The translations under genes and the position numbers were made by a program. Shown in pieces: positions 23,891-34,136 of a stretch of DNA of 64,000 bases. Source of the DNA: Garcia nutans (Eukaryota; Streptophyta; Magnoliopsida; Malpighiales; Euphorbiaceae); assembly GCA_947685225.1 (NCBI GenBank), contig CANTUV010000051.1, forward strand, positions 5,766,001 to 5,830,000, in the 5' to 3' direction. The notes under the pieces are model-generated. The model worked only from the letters and a program-made list of their open reading frames with translations. It did not search any database and had not been told where the DNA came from. Within the stretch, counting starts at the first letter, position 1. Each line of letters begins with the position of its first letter.

Positions 23891-24166
23891 ACTTAGGGTT
23901 TGTTTGGACGGAAGTATCATGAGGTTTAATAATACAGTAAAATATAGTAGAATATTGGTTTGTATTATGTTTGGGAAGAAAGGTTGAAAACCTCCAAAAA
24001 CCTCCAACATGGCGGTTCAATAAGAAGAAAAAAAAATACTTAAAATTAACCCTTAAAAACCTCCAAAAATGTTCTCATACTTTATGAAACCTCAAGTACC
24101 TCCTCCAAAACACCTTACTAACCTTACAATACTTTATGAAACCTTTCTCTATCTCCATCCAAACAA
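23891..24166. mobile_element. PIF/Harbinger-like MITE
   Basis: About 275 bp. The left end 'gggtttgtttggacgga' is matched by an inverted right end 'tccatccaaacaa'. The inner flanks also pair in part: 'gaggtttaataatac' with 'caatactttatgaaacctt'. The interior has repeated 'aacctccaaaaa' motifs and no coding capacity. A 3-bp target duplication cannot be judged reliably here. Confidence 0.55.
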
Positions 24167-24901
24167 TATTTTATGAATGTGTTTTAAATTTTAGCATTAA
24201 AATTTAATAATAAGGAGAAAAAGTAGAGAAAATAATGTGCGGCTTAGAATGAATTTTGCTAGAATTTTTTTTAAAAAAATAAGGTTAAAACTTATTTTTA
24301 TTCTTTTGGAAAAACAATAATAAAATGATGAAATTTTAAATTTTATTAAAGCTATGTAATTTTAATTAAACGAATTGTCACTAATTCGTGTAACAATATG
24401 CTATGACTTGTTTTAAGTCACTTTTAAACATGTCAATCCATTTCTAATATAAATTCTAAGAGTCAGTTTTAACCCATTACTTTTATATATTTTATCTTGT
24501 TATATATTTTATCTTGTTATGCTTGCATGTCATGATCCATTTTAATATCTGTTAATTTCATTATTAGTTGGACTCAATTTATCTAATTAAGAGTTTATCA
24601 GTAGATTTAGTTGATTTGGACACTTCATTACTTCAAGTGATTAAATATTTACCAGTGATTAAATTCAACCCTCATTCATATCAAGTAAATAACTATTCAT
24701 CAAATAGACCATAAAATATGGAGCCTAATAGCTTTGTGCTTAATTCTATTAAAAATGTTTAAAAGCATTTTACTGGTCATTGCTACTGAAGTATTTTTTT
24801 TTTAAATTCTAGTTGGTTTTGGTGTCAAATTTACTAAAAATAAAAAATTGCCGTTGATGGTATTGCTAGTAATTTTTCACCTTTAGCCTCCAACATCATA
24901 T
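24167..24901. other. AT-rich intergenic sequence
   Basis: No coding similarity. The direct repeat 'tatattttatcttgttatg' occurs twice near 24,486-24,522. Otherwise nothing is recognised. Confidence 0.3.
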
Positions 24902-24909
24902 ATTAAATA

Positions 24910-25103
24910 CAGTGGCGGAATTAGCAACTGACTAAGGGAGCAAAATTCCACCGTCGTTGCCGGAAGGGGGGCTCTATTGTAGGCTTACAGCGGCTGTACA
25001 ACCAGCAACCAAGGAAGCTCCCAGCTCCCCCTCACATTTGCTTCTGACCGGCCAGCCAGGAGGGTCGTGCGACCCCACACGACCCCACTTGGTTTCGCCA
25101 TTG
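24910..25103. mobile_element. hAT-type MITE, 194 bp
   Basis: Terminal inverted repeats CAGTGGCGGAA / TTTCGCCATTG (one mismatch over the outer 8 bp) are flanked by a perfect 8-bp target duplication ATTAAATA (24,902-24,909 and 25,104-25,111). CAGTGGCGGA-type ends and an 8-bp duplication are hallmarks of hAT elements. The body is GC-rich compared with the surroundings and has no transposase. Confidence 0.9.
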
Positions 25104-25524
25104 ATTAAATATAATATTAGATAATTGTGGAGGCATTTGATGCAACTATTGGATGTAACCATGGCCATGGTTCGGTTGAACCATTGAACTGGACCGGCTA
25201 TTTTGGTTTGTTTCAATGAACCAAATCATAACCATAATTAAAGGTTCAGAACCGGAATCAGAATCTTCCTTTAAGTCTCCGGTTTAGGTTCCAAAAAATT
25301 TGAACCAGAACCGAACCGGCTGTTCCGGTTAAAAATCGAAAAATTAAAAAAATGAAAATTTTTTTAAGGGTATTTTATGAAAATAAAAAAATTCAAAAAA
25401 TCTATAAATACACTATCTTTTTAATTCATTTTCTAATTTTTACATAATTTCGCTCAATCATTAAATTTGAATTATCTAATTTAACTATAAATTCTTCAAC
25501 TCTCAATTCTCTAATTTCTACTCT

Positions 25525-25759
25525 CTTAAATTTTTATTATTATTATTTGTTACTGTTATTTATTATTATTATTAATATTTATTATTTATTATTATTATTA
25601 TTTGTTATTATTGTTAGCAATATTTATTGCTTATTGTTAATTATTATTATTTTATTATTACTATTATTTATTAGTATTGCTAGTAATATTTATTGTTTGT
25701 TAATTATTATTATTTTGTTATTATTATTAGTAATTGTTATTGTTATCATTGTTAAAAAA

Positions 25760-25792
<33 letters not shown>

Positions 25793-25800
25793 CAATTTAT
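25525..25800 (+). repeat. ATT/TTA-rich microsatellite inside the hAT leader
   Basis: Imperfect then pure (TTA/ATT)n runs. The equivalent, inverted tract occurs at about 63,620-63,900 in the larger hAT copy, so the tract belongs to the element. The Leu/Ile/Tyr-only reading frame here is an artefact of the repeat. Confidence 0.8.
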
Positions 25801-25806
25801 ATTAAG

Positions 25807-25913
25807 ATGCCAAGTTCTAGTCATTTTGATAACATAAGTGATGATGAATAAATTTTACAACAACATATTAATATTTTGGATGATGAAGAAGAAGCAAATT
25901 GCCAAGTGCAAGG
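25807..25913 (+). pseudogene. hAT transposase N-terminal remnant
   Basis: From the ATG at 25,807 the frame reads MPSSSHFDNISDDE, a stop, then HINILDDEEEANCQVQ. It parallels the N-terminus of the transposase at 63,614. Homology then breaks and resumes in the 3' tail sequence of the element. This marks the internal deletion (about 2.1 kb relative to the large copy). Confidence 0.88.
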
Positions 25914-26357
25914 CATATTATTTATATTTATTGAATATTTCAAATATAATATTAAATATTTATAATTATAATTTATGTAGTTAATTGATTTTTAGTAATT
26001 ATGTTCAAATATTTTTTTTTATTTTTTCTTTATACTTTAATTGTAATATTAAATATTTATAAATAATATTATTTGATTTAACTTAAATAATATTATTAAT
26101 TTTATAAGTGGTGTTTAATCTCATAAAAAATATTATCATGTATCAATAATAGCATTTTCTTTTAAATATAATTTTTTTAAAAAATTGATTTGAACTGGTG
26201 GTTCAAACCGGAATCGAAACTGAAATCGGATTGATTTTTAAAAGCCTGAATCTTAACTGAATCGGCTCTTACTGGTTAAGGTTAAGGTTCACTAAAATTA
26301 TGAACCGGAACCGGCGGTTTCGGTTAACCAAACCGTGACCATGGTTAATTGGATGTA

Positions 26358-27010
26358 CTTTTTTTTCTACAAGAAAGATAGAGTTCATTGAATTATAATA
26401 AAAATATAGAGACCTAGACACAAATGGAAACAAACCCGATAGGAACAATAAAATCCAAAGAAAAGCTATCTAATAGCAACTAGAAAGTAAAAGAAGACCA
26501 AATACCACAATTATCCCCTTAGGTAAAAAATAAACTAAATGTGGAACAAACAAACCCTCCAACATAGGCCACAGATAGATAGTAAAATGGTCAGAAACTA
26601 AAAAAATAAGCATAACTATGTAGCTGCTTGAACACCAATATTGATTAAACAATAAAAAGATAAAACTACTAACCGATCTATTATCCCATACATCCTTATA
26701 TATTGAATCAATTGAGGAAAGTAATGATCAGTCATTGTAAAAAGGGGCCAAAGAGGAAGAAAGAAAACATCAAAGCAGTCGAGCTAAACTAAAGGTGTTG
26801 CATGTGACCCTTGAAAGACTTCTTCCTCAAACTTGAGCAATGAAAACGAGAAGGGGATGTGCATTCTTAAACAAACTCCAAAAAGGATGAAGGAAAATTG
26901 AAGAGTTTCAGGCTTTAAAAAAGAGATTTCTAGGGCAAAAGAGATGATCTTAGAGTGCCAAAAACACCCATACATTGAAGGAATCCAGCAACGAATTAGC
27001 TCGAAAGATC
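26358..27010 (-). mobile_element. LINE-like retroelement 3' end, copy 1
   Basis: Read on the minus strand it ends in 'caatgaactctatctttcttgtag' and an A-run. It shares many blocks with 42,725-43,275, for example 'atattgaatcaattgagg', 'aaggggccaaagag' / 'aaggagccaaagag' and 'agctcgaaa'. Two dispersed copies with an A-rich end fit 5'-truncated non-LTR retroelements. No reverse transcriptase motif remains, so the class is inferred. Confidence 0.55.
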
Positions 27011-27239
27011 TAAAAAATTATTATATGATTGCAATTTAGATTTTTTTACACTTATGAAAATATTATAAATAAAAAACGTTTCCAAATTAAATTTTTAGAT
27101 AGTTATAATATTAAATAAATATTAAAATATTATAAATGATATTTGTAAAAATTATTATGTTAATGCTTAAAAAAATTAATTACACAAAAAATAATTAGTT
27201 GTAATTTTTTAACTTCAAATTTTATCTTGCAGTTTGTAT
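27011..27239. other. AT-rich spacer
   Basis: Nothing recognised. Confidence 0.3.
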
Positions 27240-28560
27240 AATACATTATAGGGGTGATTTCAAACCGAACTGTATTGGTTTTTACTCTTAGTAATCCCGC
27301 ACGAGCATAAGTCGGGTTTAGCTGCCTAACTTGTAGCTAGGCCCTAAGCTAGTACGATCTAGGTTGGCTTGGGTTGGCTGGACTAGCTAAGCCAATAGGT
27401 CAGACCAATGAATTTAAAAAATAAAAATAAAAAGATTTATATGATAATTAATTTAAAAAATTAAAAAAAAATCATATAAGGTTGAACATGAGGAACATAA
27501 TGAGTTTCTGGTCCAAAAAAATAACTTAAAGAAAATTACCTTGAAATTATTATATGTAGATATAATTTTGATTAGCTTAATTAACAACTAATCATACGTA
27601 GAGATGATAGATCATGCATAATCAAAATCATCAGACAAACTTCAATTTAAAAAAAAAAAAGAAATGGAAGACTATTTGTTAATGAATGAATTAATTAAGA
27701 TGTTGCCTAAACTCTGGAACTAGAAGAGTAATGAGTCCAATGAAAATTTCAACCAAAATGAACAGGACTAAAAGATTAGATGGAAATATTAGATAATATT
27801 AAAAAAGGAAAAAAAAAAGCGACCGACAACAATGAGGAACATGTGCGCGATAATGGCAACAGACTGGACTCTAGGGTGTGGAGCTTGATTAATGTTGGAG
27901 AGAAGAGGAGAAAGGAGAAATCGAGAAATAGAGAAAGAAAGAACAAAGAAAGAAGGGAGAGGGGATCGAGTCTATGTTTGGTGGAGAAGGCAATTGCATT
28001 TGTGAGAATGAGTAGAAGTAGGAGCTAGGAGAGATTAAATAGGGTTTCCAATTAGGAAACCATATATTTAAGGGCTTTTGACAAAAATATAATAAAAATT
28101 AAAAATAATTTTAAATATAATATATTTATAAAATATTTATCAAAATACCAGAATTTATAAAATATTTACCAAAATACCAGATTTTTATTAATTTACAGAA
28201 AGTTTACAATAAGTTTATAATTAGTTTACAATGAGTTTATAAATTTCATACAGTTTATAATGAGTTTATTATGAGTTTATAATAAAATAACTAAAATACT
28301 CCTGATAAAAAAGTAAAAAATTTTAAAATTATAGTGGAGGGTGTCATTTTCTCTATATTTAAAGATATTAAAAAAATCCTCAAGCCATGTTAGGTTAGCC
28401 TAAAGAATTTTAAAGTAAACCCAAAGCCAGACTTAAATATACTCAGATCTAACTGATACACCCTAAGTTTGGCATGCCAATTAGCTCAGACTAACCCAAC
28501 TTAGCCCAAACCATCCAGTTAAGCAAGGTTTCTCAGATTTGCAAGCCTTTTGAACAACTT
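27240..28560. repeat. Probable non-autonomous element with GGGTTGGCTTGG / GGTTAGCC-rich ends
   Basis: The left part (27,245-27,410) is rich in 'ggttggctt', 'gctaagcc' and 'ctagg' variants, and the right part (28,380-28,530) in 'ttaggttagcc', 'aacccaacttagccc' variants in the opposite sense. The outer motifs ggggtgatttca and (inverted) agggtgtatcag are similar. The middle has a purine-rich segment (27,780-28,030) with no recognisable protein and a minisatellite. No target duplication was fixed. Confidence 0.4.
28201..28284 (+). repeat. Short tandem repeat, 11-bp unit
   Basis: Seven units of the pattern agtttayaatN, six exactly 11 bp and one expanded to 18 bp. Confidence 0.85.
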
Positions 28561-29129
28561 TAACATGGTAGAAGGAAAAAATTACTAATTAAATAGATAA
28601 TTATACCAAAAATAAATTATACTCCTAATATTCATTTAACATTTAAATAGTAACAGTTAGCAAAATTTCATGAACAATAATATTTTTCAACTATCAATTA
28701 TCAATTGCTAGTTATTAACTATCAACAATTAATAGCTATTAGCTACCAATAACATCTTCAATATAATGATATTACACATTTTGGCTGCATATTCCTTGTA
28801 ATTTGTTTGATCTAATTTTTTAATTTTGATTTAAAATTTAAACATGTAATCACATATTAAAAGTTAAAATTGATAGATAGTTTATAGTTGTTATACATAA
28901 AATGGAATGGGTTGGAAGACTGATTGGGCCATCATGACATAACTATGAAGGACAATTGAGTCTTTGCATCCACAAATATTCCCTCTAATTTTATCAATTA
29001 TCCCATTATAATACTTATTTGAAACACAACATGGATGAGGGGAAGCTCTAAGGTACATTCTTAACTTGTTTGGAGAAACCAAATTGATCACTAATCCCAT
29101 CTCTTGAATTCAACTAAAAATTACCAAAA
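28561..29129. other. Intergenic sequence
   Basis: AT-rich, with 'ctatcaattatcaattgctag'-type short inverted stretches at 28,690-28,750. Possible eroded 5' part of Copia C in the last 200 bases, not demonstrable in frame. Confidence 0.3.
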
Positions 29130-32100
29130 TAATCTAAATCTAAACCTAAAGAACCATTAGAGTTAATTCACTCTGATGTATTTGAACTTATGAAGCAAGC
29201 TTCTATAGATAGAATGAAGTATATGGTAACTTTTATTGATGATTTTTCCAGATATGTGTAGGTTTAGTTCAAAAGGAAAAATATGAAATATTTTCAAAAT
29301 TAAAAGAGTTCAAAAAGGTAGCAGAAACAAAAATTGGTAAGAAAGTTTGTTGTCTACTCACAGCTAATGAGGGAGAGTATGCCTCGTATGAGTTTATCAA
29401 CTTTCTGTAAGAGCACCAAATACGTCGTCAATTCACATATGCCAACACTTCGCAACAAAATGGAGTAGCAAAGAGAAAAAAAGACACTTTTTCAGAAATA
29501 TGTTGAAGCATGCTTCACACTAAAAATGTATTTGGAAGATTTTGGGCAGAAACAATGAGGACAATTGCCTATGTAACTAATATGATTCCCCAATAGAGGT
29601 TACCATTTCTTTTACTATTTGAGAAATTATGAAATATGAAACCTAATGTTAGCTATTTTTGAGTCTTTGGATGTGTTTGTTATGTATTTGTACTTGATCA
29701 TTTACGTGGCAATATCGACAAGAAGGCTATTAGATGTATCTTTGTAGGATACGATAGTTAAAGAAAGGGTAGAGGTATTGTGATCTTACAAATGGCAAGT
29801 GCTACACATCATGAAATGTGGTTTTTGATGAAGCGTCCTTATAATTGTCTCTGAAAAAGGAGATATTACCATATTTAAATATTTTTAAAGATAAGCTACA
29901 ATATGTTTAGATCTAGTTAGGTCTAGGTGAAGTTAAAGATGTCAATAATGATGGTAATGTCAAAGAAGGCATAACTTTAAGTCCTTGAAAAACTAGTGTC
30001 TACAAACAACCAAGTGAAGAAGATAAGCTTACTAAAGCAATAAGTCCAACTCCACTCAGAAGGTTAATAAGAATTAGGAAGCCAGATCCCAATATGTCAA
30101 TGCAGACACTAGAAAAATCAAATGTATGAGAACCAGTGATTTTTAAGGAAGTAGTTTAGAATTCAGAGTGGACAAAAGCTAATGAAGAAGACATTGTTGT
30201 ATTAGAACGAAATATGACTTGGGAGCTTGTACCAAAACTTAGAGATGTTAAGCATATTTCTTGCAAATGGGTTTATAAATTAAAACGTTGCATAGATGGA
30301 TCAATTGAGAAGCATAAGACTCATTTGGTAGCATGAAGCTTCTCTCAATAATATGGACTATACTATAATGAAATATTTAGTCTAGTCGCAAAGCTTATAA
30401 CTATTAGAGTTTTACTTGCAAAGATTGGAACTTATGGCAAATGAGAGTAAAGAATGTTCTCTTGCATAGTGAATCGGATTGAAAGATCTACATGAATCAA
30501 CCAACAGGCTTTCAAAGTCAAGATTATCCTGAATATGTATATAAGCTACAAAATGTGATTTATGGATGAAAGCAAGCACTAAGAGCTCGGTATGGTAAAA
30601 TTGTTGAATTTCTAACTCATAATAGTTATTCGTTAACACCTGTGGATTCTAGCTTATTTGTTAAAGCTAATGAAGCTAAGCTAGCTATTGTTCTAGGATA
30701 TGTATGTTAGCCAAACTACTCTATTTTTTATCTTAGGTAATTAAATTAAATAAAACTAACATTTATATCAAGATACATTTTGCAAGAAGTCATTCTTTGA
30801 AAACCTTAAGAGAAGTTCAATCGGACCTCCCGCTATACCACCTCAAAGTCCGCTCGAACTATGCCTTAGTCTGACCACACCTTTGGAGAAGAAATTGGCA
30901 AATTCATCCGGTAAAGTTTATAGCCATGGGTACTCCCATTTTCTCAGAGTACCATGAAAAGTCTGACCGGATCTTATAAAATTCTGATCAAACCATGGCA
31001 ACCGAAAATTATTAAAAAATGCCCAGTAAGGTTCACGACCAAGAGTGCTCTCAGAATTTGAGCATACCACTTAAAGTTTGATAATATCAGATGCAATCCT
31101 AATCGAACCTTTTGAATATTCTTCAAATCTAAAGTTGTTATACCTCTACTCAATTAGTGGATGCCATCTAAACCAACCATTGGAGGAGCGTTTGTCAGAA
31201 TTTTAAATATTGCGACTAGACCACAAGAAGTTCGATCGGTCTTAGTGAAATATGACCGGACCTTTTCTAGTTCGGTCATGAATTTACTCTGAACAATAAG
31301 CAAAGTAGGATACAATAATTAAACATGTTGACACCCACCTCAAATGGCTAGTTGAAGGCTTGAAATACCCCATGAAACTTTATTTTTTAGCAGATTTATG
31401 ATTGTAATAGCCAAGCAAAATAACTTTTATTTCCTTACATTAAAATCTCTACTTGTATTCATTGATTGTTGGGTGTGTGAGCTTTGAAACACTTAGGTTT
31501 TAGAGCGAGTCTGGAAAAACTTTTGTTGGGTTGTGAAAAAATTCTCAAACCTTGTGAAAGTTTAGTGTGATCTTGTAAAAATACCAGTTAGAGTTGAGCT
31601 TATAAAAATTCAATATTAGTGAAATCTTAACAAATTGTTAAAGAAGTGGATGTAGAATTAAGGTAATCCGAACCACTATAAACTATTTGTGTATGTTCTT
31701 CTATACTCTACTTATTTCTTGCTTTGTTTGATCTTAAATTGTTTAAATTATCATCACTTCTTCAAAACAACCAATTCATCCCCCTCTTAGTTTCCATCTT
31801 GGGATAATAATATAGATGATATAACCATAACAGGAGATTATGAAGAAGAAATTCATAGAACAAAGAAAATATGTCCATTCATTTTTAGATGAAGGAATTT
31901 GGCAACTTAAGTGCTTTTTTGGTTTAGAGATTGATCTTACCTAAGAGATAATATTTCTTCATCAGCAAAAACATTCTAGAGATGTATTAAAGAAATTTGA
32001 AATTCTTATGTCCATGCTAATTTCGACTCCAATGGAGACAAATACCAAGATGTGTGCTCATGAAGAGAGAGATGTAGAAGTAGGTAGTTTGATCTACCTA

Positions 32101-32663
32101 ACTTTAACCATACTTGACCTATGCAATTAGTGTACTAAATGGATATAGTAAAATCCAAAGAAACCTCACTTGGAAGCAGTTTGGAAAATTCCAAGATATA
32201 TCAAGAGTGCGCTTGGCTATGGTCTTCATATAAGAATGTGAAGATTGTAACTAGTTGGTTATGATGCTAACTATGCAAGTGACAGGGATATCCTATGTTC
32301 AACTACCGAGTATATTTCTATGCTTGGATTCGAAGCAATTTCTTGGTGTAGGAAAAGAAGACCAACTATGTCTTTATCAATAATAGAAGTGGAGTATCAA
32401 GCTGCAGCAATGGTTTCTCAAGAAAGCACTTGGCTTATATAATTATTAAAGAACTTGCATCAACCAATGAATTATGCATTTTCCTATATTATGATAATCA
32501 GTCAGCAATATGTTTATAAGAGAATCCAATTTTTTATGCAAGAACTAAACTTGTGGAGGTACATTATCATGTTAGTAAGGAAAATGTTTTGAAAAAAGAG
32601 ATTGAGCTGAAGCAAGTTAAGACAGAAGACTAAGTTGAAAATCTATTCACAAAAAGCATGAAT
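29130..32663 (+). pseudogene. Copia C pol remnant, 5'-truncated and split by a solo LTR
   Basis: Integrase begins with LELIHSDVFEL near 29,155 and IDDFSRYV near 29,235. RT is visible as WELVPKLRDVKHISCKWVY near 30,215, and continues to LGYV at 30,704, where a 1.1-kb LTR intervenes and the frame resumes as DDITITGDYEEE at 31,815. RNase H follows (YDNQSAIC near 32,490; ENLFTKSMN at the end). There are dozens of stops and frameshifts. Gag, protease and both of its own LTRs are not seen. The fragment stops exactly where the LTR of Copia D begins. Confidence 0.88.
30705..31809 (+). mobile_element. Solo LTR inserted in Copia C
   Basis: About 1,105 bp starting TGTTAGCC and ending near 'ccccctcttagtttccatcttgggataata', a terminus typical of large plant Copia LTRs of the Sirevirus/Maximus kind (from memory). 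The flanks atgta (30,700-30,704) and atata (31,810-31,814) fit a 5-bp target duplication with one later change. No internal domain is present, so it is a solo LTR from recombination between two LTRs. Confidence 0.75.
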
Positions 32664-33093
32664 TGTAAGATTTATGACCCAATAATGTGACCCATGTTGT
32701 TAACTTAATTAGCTAGGTTTAATAAAAGCCAAATTCTAACGGTATAAGGAGATATAAATTCCTAATTATAAGGAGATATAAATTCTTATTTTTAATAGAA
32801 TAAGAATCCTAATGAAATAAGGAGTGATGGACTCCACTTAAATAGAGGTTAAACTCGGTTCTCTCTCTATCCCACAAATTTTAATTCCCTCTCCATCAAG
32901 ATAATTATTAAAGATCTAGGAATCAAGAGAGAGAAATTAAATCTCATTAAAAGTTCATCATAGAATAAGATATACTTCTCAATCAATAATTTAATTGTGA
33001 AAATCATACGGTTCTAAGATTATGGGAATTAAGTGTTATGCATATTAAGTTTGATATTGCATAATCGTGTGTAAATTTAAATTTAAATTTACA
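32664..33093 (+). repeat. 5' LTR of Copia D
   Basis: 430 bp, TG...CA. Internal direct repeat 'aaggagatataaattc' (twice near 32,745-32,790). Confidence 0.85.
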
Positions 33094-34136
33094 TGTAGTA
33101 TCGGAGCTTTAGATTTAAAAACATATGATTTTCCAATAAAATTTTATTTTATTATTTATGTTGCAATTATTGATAAAGTTTTTTTTTGCATTAAAAAATC
33201 AGTATGTTAAAATTTTAACTAAAGAATTTATTTTGTCAAGAATTTGACTAACAATTGATTAATTATATTCGGTAATCTACCATATTTAAGAATTTGGATG
33301 GCCATGTATATGAAATTCTATGACGGCCATGAGGAAATTGCTTGTGTATGGAATGCAAATCATGAAAAGAGTAATATATATAGTAAAGTGACAGAACCTT
33401 CAATTGACCATGCATGTAATTATGATGGTGCACATCACAGTAAATTAATGGTCACAATATAGAATTTGATGGCTTGTTTTATGGAATAAGGTGATGTCAC
33501 GTTTGTAAAGTTTTGTATACTGTAAAGGATGTTAATTATATTTTATTGACTTTGTTGCATATAATTTGTCATTTTTTTTCTTTCTTTTTTAGAATTTAAG
33601 GATAAAATTTTTTATGGACTTTTATATGCACATGATTTTATTTAACTTGATATCTATGTTATGCAAAATTTGTTAGTCACCAAAGTGGCCAAATTAGTAT
33701 GATTTTATAGATGTCAAATTAAATAGAATTTAATTACTCATGATTGGATGATACTATTAATGAGATGACATAATGTTCTTTGTTTAATTAATTCAACATG
33801 AGTAATTAAAGTTCATTGATTATAAAATATTTAAGGATCACCCAAAAGTTGATTAGTAATTTATTTTATAATCATGAACATGAAGTGGTTAATTAGTATA
33901 CTTTGTTAGATATATTAGTATATCCAAAGGTAGCTAGTGCGTCTAATTTGAGTATATATGATCACCAATTAAGTGAAGTTTAATGTGGTATCAATTATGT
34001 TTATATTTTTTATATTATCGTATCACCCAAAGGAGAGCTTCAATATACTCAATGTTTGTATGAACATTACTTGAATCTAAATTATGTTTTATACTGTGAC
34101 TCAAAGTATTAATATATGAGAATTCCATATGTCTTG
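33094..34136 (+). other. Leader region of Copia D
   Basis: Primer-binding site at 33,096-33,107, then about 1 kb of AT-rich non-coding leader. It contains 'caccaaagtggccaaa' near 33,678, which recalls the 'ccaaagtaacc' motifs in the leader of Copia B. Confidence 0.6.

Larger units (their letters stand above)
25156..26347 (+). mobile_element. Internally deleted hAT element (1,192 bp)
   Basis: Ends TAACCATGGCCATGG and its inverted form CCATGGTTA, with a perfect 8-bp target duplication ATTGGATG (25,148-25,155 and 26,348-26,355). Subterminal 'aaccggaaccgg' clusters sit at both ends. It keeps the 5' leader and transposase N-terminus, then jumps directly to the 3' tail. It is collinear, in inverted orientation, with both ends of the element at 61,024-64,000, so it is a deletion derivative of that family. 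It could move only with transposase supplied in trans. Confidence 0.93.

Noticed and set aside
25547..25837. 96-codon frame rich in Leu/Ile/Tyr
   Set aside because: It is the translation of the ATT microsatellite in a hAT leader and runs out of frame with the transposase start.
27780..28028. 82-codon Lys/Arg/Glu-rich frame
   Set aside because: Purine-run translation inside a non-autonomous repeat; no known domain.
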